This document shows, piece by piece, positions 56,848 to 64,000 of a stretch of 64,000 nt of DNA (the stretch's first letter is position 1; every line of letters starts with the position of its first letter). The DNA is from Kingdonia uniflora (lineage: Eukaryota; Streptophyta; Magnoliopsida; Ranunculales; Circaeasteraceae). The DNA lies in contig JACGCM010002375.1 in the NCBI GenBank assembly GCA_014058105.1, forward strand, positions 124,001 through 188,000, read 5' to 3'. Position numbers and translations under genes: made by a program. Below the pieces are notes generated by a model, which was not told where the DNA came from, ran no database searches, and saw only the letters and a list, made by a program, of their open reading frames with translations.

Positions 56848-59800
56848 ATGGCGTCTGGTGGAGCAACTGCAACAGTCGAATGGCACCAAAGACCTCAAAA
56901 CCCTAAAAACCCAATCGTTTTTTTCGATGTGACAATCGGAACAATCCCAGCTGGAAGAATTAAGATGGAACTCTTTGCTGATCTCGCACCTAAAACCGCT
57001 GAAAATTTCAGGTTACTTCTCTGCTTTGATTAATCATATATTCAATTAGAATTTTTTTTAGTATGTATTATAGGGAAATTGAGAGGAAACAACACCTTAC
57101 TAGTATCGAGAGTTGCTGCTTATGAATATTTGAATTGAATTGGTTACTGGTGTTGTAGCCACATTTTAGGTCTCGTGAGGCGGGGGTAAAGATATTACGG
57201 CACTTTCTACTTTTTTGCATTGATGTGGGCTAGATGTGAGGAAGCTAAGTCGAGATATTTGGTCTTGATTTTATTAAAGCTTTCATTTTTTTGGTAGAGT
57301 AAAACCACGACGAATTACAGGGACATCCTTGGGGTCTCTTATGATACCATACTTGATGTTTTTTGTTTATGGTGCTTGATTTCTTGGTTCACGTTGTGTT
57401 CGATTCTTTTTCATCAATAATGTTTACATTTATCAAAGGAATGCTTAATAGGCATGTGGCGTGTTTCCAAAATGGTATATTTCTGTTAGTAAGAGAGGTT
57501 TTGGTGGAAACAAGTTTTGCTACTAATAATGATTAATGAAATTAGTATCTTTGTAGTAGTTTCCTCAAGGTCAAAAGTTGCCTTCCAAGGTTAATTTATG
57601 GAATGGAAAATAGGATCAAATCTCTGATTTTCTTGAGGGGTTGAATTGGTCACTGTATGTAGGAAACATGTCCTCAACTTATGGGAGCTGCTACTGAAGT
57701 TTTATTCCCTTGTTATTCCTTACAGCTTCTATGCTGGAGGTGCAATTCTTGTGGGAGTAGGGTGTGTTTAACTTGTTAGCCTGGTGTCTTATAAGGAGTA
57801 TCTTGTGATGTAGATTTAAAAAGCTTCTCTTTTAAGTTTGCAAGTTGATTAATTGACGCGTGAAATATGCCTTATTTGAGTTATTTGCAAAAAGTGGGTA
57901 AAATATATTTTTGGTAAAGTACAAAAATATATGGACCAAATCATGGGAGATGGATAACATCAGAAGAAGGAAGATAACATCCCAACTTTTTTTGGTGTCT
58001 CTAACCCTTTAACACAAATATATTACTGTTGTGGCATATGTGATAAGAACTGCTTGGTTATTGAAATATTGGAGCAATTGTTTGCTTGTAAAAGTGGTAG
58101 AAGGTTTATCCGACATTCTTCGATTGCTTATCCGGCTTGTGAATTCTCGTGTATAGTGTCCAAACCAATGTAACGTTGACATGGGTGTGCGTGTCAGTGT
58201 ATTTTTTGAGCAAAAGTGAAGATTTAAAATATCGGGAACAGGAAGTACAATTGAGGGGAGGCAAAGCCACAGACCAAAATTCAATCATAGGATCTTCAAC
58301 TCTAGTAATAAAGTCAGGTCTCCCCAAAAAAGGTTCTTTAGTACCATTGGGGAGAAGGTTCCCCTTTTTTGAAGCCTGATCAGCGGAGAATTTTGCTTCC
58401 CTTTAGTTGTAAGAAAACCTTAGAGAAGTTATGTCGGACACACGTGTCAGGTATGGGGTATCGAACACGGTAAAATAACCTTAAATTTATGCTGTACACT
58501 CGTGTCATTATGGGAATTGTGTTGAGGCGAATTTTTAAATATGCCATGTCCATGCTACATGGGTCTAATTTTTCTGCAATTGTAGTATTTGACAACTTCC
58601 TTTCTTTTAGATTAGATCTAGCCCTCTACGAGGCTCTAAAAACTTTACGAGTTTGTCAATCTTCCACGTGAGAGATGCGATTTGATCACCGGTAGTGGGT
58701 TTTCTCACATTTTTCTTGTTCTCCATCGCGGATCCGCTTAAAACCTTATTGAATCAACGACTTTGATATCAACTATGATAGGGCAAAGTCGCGGGAGGCT
58801 TAGCTTTAAACAAACCTTAATTAAGAATGACTGGATGGGGCAACTACCCGTCTTATTAGTTAGTGTATAGCGACAAACATTGCATATGCATAAGCGTTCG
58901 TGCAATTTTGATAAAGATCATATGTTCAGACTATCTTGGTAAATATTCTGTCGCATATGCAATTGCATTTGTCACATCTGACTACCTTGGTTCAGACCAA
59001 GATTTACTTGGTTTTCGTTAATGACTTCGCCGATAAGGTTGAGTAATAGAAGATATACTTTACTGTAATATTATACAAGGACGGGCACAAGATGAAGCAT
59101 ACAATCTTCCTTCTTGCCCTCACCTCTGTATCAATGTCAATGGCCTTATCCAATTGAAACATAGGGTTTCTCCATTCTTTTTCTACCACTCTCTCTTTTG
59201 TTCTGTTGTCTCTTACTTTCTCATCACGAGAAACCCTAAACTTAATCCCTTAAATTTTGGGATGAAAACCACGAACTCCCATGGATCAATCGCTTTAAAA
59301 CTTTATAAAACCGGAGACTGGTCCAGATCCAGATCTAGATCCAGTCCCATCGGTTGACCGACCATTTTCACTCATTGCAGCTTCCCCATACCAATCACCT
59401 TTTCATACCAGTTGGTCGGACTTGCTCAAGAGATTTACTATAAAGCACTCCCTGTGCCCAATTCTGAGACAATGTGCGTACTAAGCCATTTCGGCCATTG
59501 TGCTTTGTTTTCTTACTTCTACATCTTTGGAATCTTATTGATAGTATATTTTCTCGACTTCAAGTGTGGATTCCTAGGTTTTTGTCTTTTGCTGTTAGAT
59601 TACAGCTCATTTACGCTGTGCTACTCAGTATTCATATTCATGATTACTGGATTAATGTTTTTATTCTGGCCAAGATAGTTGTTGTTAAGATTGGTTCTAT
59701 ATGGTCCAAATTCCTATGGCATGGTCATTATGTGAAGAAAAAAAAATTCCTGTACCTTGGAAGGAGGTTTGTTACCCATACATGGAGGGATGGCTTGGAG

Positions 59801-62800
59801 TTAGAAGCTCTGCAAGCTGGAGTAAGGCTGCAATCATGAGGCACACTTTTGGTATTCTCAAGGATAAACTCAAGAAGGAGCTCAGATACAACTATTACCT
59901 TTACTTTGATGCGCAAGTTTCTCAAATCATTTCCAATGGGTTATGTCATCCCATGCATATTATCGGGGACTTGGTTCTCACTTGCCACAGATTGCTAGTG
60001 TTACTTGTCAAAGAGACAAAGTGGTGTGGACTCCTTCCTCCAAAGGAAATTTTACAGTTGCTGACACAATTGAAAAACTTAAAATCAAAAGACCTCAGCT
60101 GGAAAGATATTTCATACGTTGGGTCTTGTCATGTGGTTTCTAAGCATGGATTCACAGCATGAAGATTGACGCAAGGCTGCCTTACTACCCAGGATTACCT
60201 GGTGCAAAGAAGACTTCTCCAGAACTTTGTTTGTCCCTTTTGTAATGCAGCTGAAGAAAGCAGTAGCCATCTTTTAATGGGATGCTTACATTGTAAACTG
60301 TTATGGCAGTTGGTGCTTGACAAGAGACTTTATGCTAGAAGTGCTACAGATGTGGAACAGGAGATTGAATGTATTAGTGGCCCAGGTTGATCCACAATCA
60401 AATACAAGATCATGTGTGCAGCTTTCTCTTCTTTCATTTATCTTGTATGGAAGTGGAGAAATAATATTATATTCAGGACTGAAGCTTGTCAGATACACGT
60501 TACATTCAAAGTTCTATGCTTCGATGCTACTCGAAGGTTATGGAGCTGTCTCAAGCAGGTTAAAGACAATGGAAGTTCAAGAGCCTTTTGCTATACTTGG
60601 ATTTAGCCCCACAGTTTGGGCTCCCTCATCCTAGTTACTGTCATTGGACTCCTCCTAAAGGCAATTTTGTTCTCTGAAGTACTGATAGTTCTCTCAGATG
60701 ACATTGGGGGATATGGGGGGCCTCGTTAGAGATGCTACAGGAAAATGTTTGACCTGTTTTAGTTGAGCTGTTGAACTCAGTCAGTGGTGTTATATGCGAT
60801 GCATAATTGCAGAGTCCTCCTTGCTATTCAAAATGGTTACACTAGTAACAGTGTAGCCATTGATTTTCAGTTGATGTTGTCCTACTTTAAAGATGGTTCT
60901 GAGCCCCTTTGGGATTGCTACCGAACTTCCCAGGCTATCAAGATCACACCCACTCTTGATTATTTTTGTATTTTTCATGTCTTTAGGGAAGCAAATAAGC
61001 GCCCAGATACCTTTGTGTCCTTTTCTGATATAACATGAATTAGTATTTTAGCCTCTAAATCCTTGTCTTATGAGGTCTTTGTGTTTATAGAAGAGAATGC
61101 TAGGGGCAAAACCTATTTGAAGATGTAATTCTTATAATCATTATTTATATACGCCTGGTCACGGGGTCCTGCCAAGTAGTAAAAACTTCATTGGGAGAGC
61201 TTCGAGCCAATCTCTAGCAGGTCTTGTAAGTTATATTTGTTTATAATACTTGTCAAACAAGCTAATTATCCAGTATCTCAAACTTAAAGAAGAAGGGTTG
61301 CAATCACTCTTTTAAGTTATATATTATAGAGAGCGTTTTGGAACCAACTGCAGCTGCCTCTTCATTATCATATCCTCTGTAGTGATTACATTCAAGTAGA
61401 TTCTCCAAGCAAAGCCAGCAATTTTAGGGTGCACTTATGAAGATAAACTTCTCCCACAACTCTATTTCCTTTCATCCTGATAGTGTGGTTATCAGGACAA
61501 TCTTTATGAACGTCTGAGGTCATTTGATTGGTCTTCTGGAGCATTCTTTTCATGAACAAGCTGAGGGACAACAGGTGCTTATCTTAGTAGCTGCTTTCCT
61601 TAAAGGCAGTGCACGGAATGTACAGTGGCTACTCATCTTCTCTTGCCTTGCTATTTTTATTCAGGATCTGGCCATCCTTTTTGATATTTTCTGGAGCTCA
61701 ATGTCTTTCCCTGTTATCAGATAGATGCTCTCCTCAATTTGGAGTTCAAGGTGTTAAGTTCAAACATATAACATCTTTGCACCTTGGCTGATTGCTTGTT
61801 TGTGGTGCGAATGGATTTGCTTGATCTCTAAAGGGAAAAATAACAATTGGGAAGCTCTAAGGCGAGGTCAAACAGCGTTAGGTAGAATCTGTATCAGATA
61901 TATTAAAGCAATTCGGAAGCACTATCGATATCCTCAGAAAGAGTGGGAGTTGGATTAAAGAAGAAAAAACTCTTTTTCATAACCTAATTAGGTGTGCAGA
62001 TCTGCTGCGCCTTTTTTTCTTCTAATAGGCATGTTTTTTAAATAACAAACCGAGGCGCCATCATTAAGACTGGAGCCACTGGCTTTATGCATCCTTGTGG
62101 AAGATTCTTTAAAGCCTTTGGTACTTTATTGTCTTCAAGAAATCTACTGTCAAGCATCACCACGTTTTGGATAACGCATTAGATGCTGAGTTTTAGACAA
62201 GATCTTCCAAGAATGGCAGTTTTTTGTTGGATGCAATGCTATCTTGGTGTTTAATGTTGCAGTCTTTTCTGTTGTGTACTATATGTATGATTAAGTGTTT
62301 GCTAATGGCATCTTATTGTTAGCCGAAATGGATATAGCTAAGGTTGTCAGCTTCTTTGAAGCACAACGGTAGAGATATTTTTAATAGGTGAATAATATGT
62401 ATCTCATGAAACCATTAATGAACTTTGCTTATGTTTTTATTATCTTATGACATTACATGCTGTTCTTCTTGCTCGTTGTATTTTAATGAAATGTTATCTT
62501 GGTATTTTATCTTGCAGTCTTTTCTGTCGTTAAATGTACTGTTTGTGTGATCGAGTGTTTGCTAAGGACATGTTAATTTTCCTCTTCGTACCGTTTGCCG
62601 AAATGAATACATTATTTTAGCTACGGTTGTTAGCTTCTTTGAAGCACAAGGGTAGATATATTTTCAGTAGGTGAATAATATGTATCTCATGAAACTATTA
62701 ACTAACTTTGCTTGAATTTCTTCTTTTCTTATGACATTACATGTTGTCGTTGTGTTTAACAGTGAACTTTGAAGACTTATTAACTAATGTTCCCTTTGTT

Positions 62801-64000
62801 GTCTGCAGGCAGTTCTGTACTGGTGAATACAGGTATGTTACAGCCTTATCTACTACTATAAAACTTTCGTTTGGGATACATCATTATAGTGTTACCGTAG
62901 TAATAGCAATGCGAGCACCAAAATATAAAAAAGTGTGTTCTTAAGAGCATCAAGTGTAGGCTAGCAAGCTAGTAGCTAAGGTTTTAATGTTGAAAGTGAG
63001 ATATGAACCTCTCAACAATGCAGAAATTACCCACCATCGTTGCAGCTTGTTTTTCCTTCTGTTTTGTTCTTGATCACCTTCAGACGCTTGAAACAAAGGA
63101 ATTACTTATGACGTCTTGTCTTTATAATGTGAATAATGTATACATGGTGGATTGGCATAGGGAAAAGCATGTGTATGTCTATTTGAAGACCAAATATATA
63201 TTTTCAAGTCGTACCTACAAGCAGGAATAACTAACAAAGCTCCTAATAAAACAACTATCGATCACCAGCCGGTTTAGCTCTAGCACCAAGTCCGTTAATT
63301 TGCAAAATTTAATAAGGTCTCTCATTCCGATGTATTATTACCAATGATACTACCATATGTTCTGTTTGTGATATATATAGTATTAGAAACTTTTCATATA
63401 CACAGTAGACGCATGCAGCCTTGGCCTGTGATTTCTTTATTTTCTCATTTTTGTACAAATGCCCTTGACCTTTCAAATTTGTTGTGTCACATCTCACAGT
63501 TGTATGTTTGAAGGAAAAGCATGTTCATAAAAATAAAAATATTTGCAAGTAACTTTCCATTTTCTCGAGTCTCTTTGCAGGAAAGCAGGACTACCTGTTG
63601 GCTACAAAGGCTGTCAGTTTCACAGGGTGATTAAGGACTTTATGATTCAGGCTGGTGATTTTGTGAAGGTCTCATTCTATTTTTTCGATTATTTTTAGTA
63701 CAAATTTAGATCTATATGGAGTGGATCTTGTCAATACAATTATCTAGTTCTCACTTTCTGAAGTTAAACGTTTTGGCCCATGTGCACTTAAGAAGTTCTG
63801 ATTCCGTCTGTTCTGATCATACAAATAAAAGGGCCTTTTTCTTTTTGATCAGACAAGCTTGTTTTTGAAATCCTGAACTGTAAAGAAGCTCATCTCTCCC
63901 CTTCTCTACAAATACATTGGAATATCTTCCACTTTTTGATTTTCTTTCTCATAAAGACACAACAGTGATTCCAGGCCTGTTGTTGATTAGACATTGAGAT
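56848..64000 (+). CDS. Cyclophilin-H-type peptidyl-prolyl isomerase (first three exons)
   Basis: Exons: 56848-57011, 62809-62832, 63581-63668; all GT/AG and phases join (276 bp, 92 codons). The protein starts [20 protein letters not shown] and continues [40 protein letters not shown] and [18 protein letters not shown]. The last segment carries catalytic Arg, Phe and Gln of the cyclophilin site (R, F, Q of [10 protein letters not shown]). The N terminus with VEWHxRPxNPKNP and the GYK insert match plant CYP22/USA-CyP-type enzymes, which fold proline bonds in the U4/U6 snRNP. The ATG at 56848 is the first and fits family length. Later exons lie beyond the window. Confidence 0.92.
59690..61045 (+). 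mobile_element. LINE 3' fragment in cyclophilin intron 1
   Basis: In two alternating frames: a reverse-transcriptase tail ([18 protein letters not shown]), the zf-RVT region ([40 protein letters not shown] with [18 protein letters not shown]), and RNase H (ALYAMHNC-like [34 protein letters not shown], to TGA at 61036). Same strand as the gene. 5'-truncated, with stops. Confidence 0.85.
62241..62755. repeat. Tandem duplication, two diverged copies of about 255 bp
   Basis: Copy 1 from 62241 (ATCTTGGTGTTTAATGTTGC), copy 2 from 62496 (ATCTTGGTATTTTATCTTGC). Shared blocks include GTCAGCTTCTTTGAAGCACA-like text and GGTGAATAATATGTATCTCA. It lies just before exon 2 of the cyclophilin gene. Confidence 0.9.

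Larger units (their letters stand above)
57012..62808 (+). other. Cyclophilin intron 1 (5.8 kb), enlarged by inserts
   Basis: GT...AG intron. It holds LINE debris (59690-61045) and a tandem duplication (62241-62755). 57012-59690 shows no gene; 58380-58680 and 59250-59400 have short frames that I cannot support. The intron is unusually long compared with intron 2 (62833-63580). Confidence 0.8.

Noticed and set aside
59250..59360. RS-repeat peptide (SRSRSRSS) as a splicing-factor exon
   Set aside because: It comes from a short GATCCA-type DNA repeat within an intron, with no splice borders.

Overview
This is nuclear DNA from a flowering plant, probably a eudicot. It is AT-rich, with short exons, long AT-rich introns, plant-type retroelements (Ty3/gypsy, Ty1/copia, L1-like LINEs, a tRNA-derived SINE), hAT and Mutator-like DNA transposons, and plant gene families such as a PELP1/RIX1-like gene and a USA-CyP/CYP22-type cyclophilin. 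Most of the window is nested transposable elements around two host genes that still look intact.

Layout, 1-10500: a decayed Ty3/gypsy pol (1-2332, + strand) lies beside the last exons of a Munc13-like (DUF810) pseudogene (2833-3360 and about 7290-7432), which a 5'-truncated LINE (4014-7264, - strand) splits. A copia 3' remnant follows (8062-8552), then segments that recur at 37.3-40.6 kb.

10503-23613: a 13.1-kb Mutator-like element with about 165-185-bp terminal inverted repeats and a perfect 9-bp target duplication. The empty target site survives in a paralogous segment near 40084. The element carries (i) a decayed multi-exon gene on the + strand that joins a plant mobile domain (PMD), a coiled coil and an OTU-like cysteine-protease domain, (ii) a FAR1-type MULE transposase on the - strand whose catalytic core is deleted, (iii) an intact 100-codon ORF of unknown function, (iv) a nested 2.38-kb hAT element with a perfect 8-bp duplication, and (v) about 35-40 copies of an 18-bp palindrome, ATTGTCGAATTCGACAAT, set about 52 bp apart in non-coding parts.

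25547-32089: an apparently intact 13-exon gene for a PELP1/RIX1-like ribosome-biogenesis protein (- strand). All exon phases join and the total is 2595 bp, or 864 codons plus stop. LINE pieces lie in its fifth intron. 32543-35968: a copia element with 293-bp LTRs and a 5-bp duplication, in which most of the coding region is inverted relative to the primer-binding site, polypurine tract and 3' RNase H.

37.1-55.3 kb: a second, rearranged copy of the PELP1 3' exon and its flanking DNA, broken by a solo LTR (38192-38771), a Ty3/gypsy element with two LTRs (about 40734-46342, - strand), a full-length LINE with ORF1 and ORF2 (46606-53904, - strand), a small hAT-like element (54059-54587) and a tRNA-derived SINE with a perfect 16-bp duplication (54696-54933).

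56848-end: the first three exons of a cyclophilin-H-type peptidyl-prolyl isomerase gene (+ strand), whose 5.8-kb first intron holds LINE debris and a 255-bp tandem duplication. The gene continues past the window.
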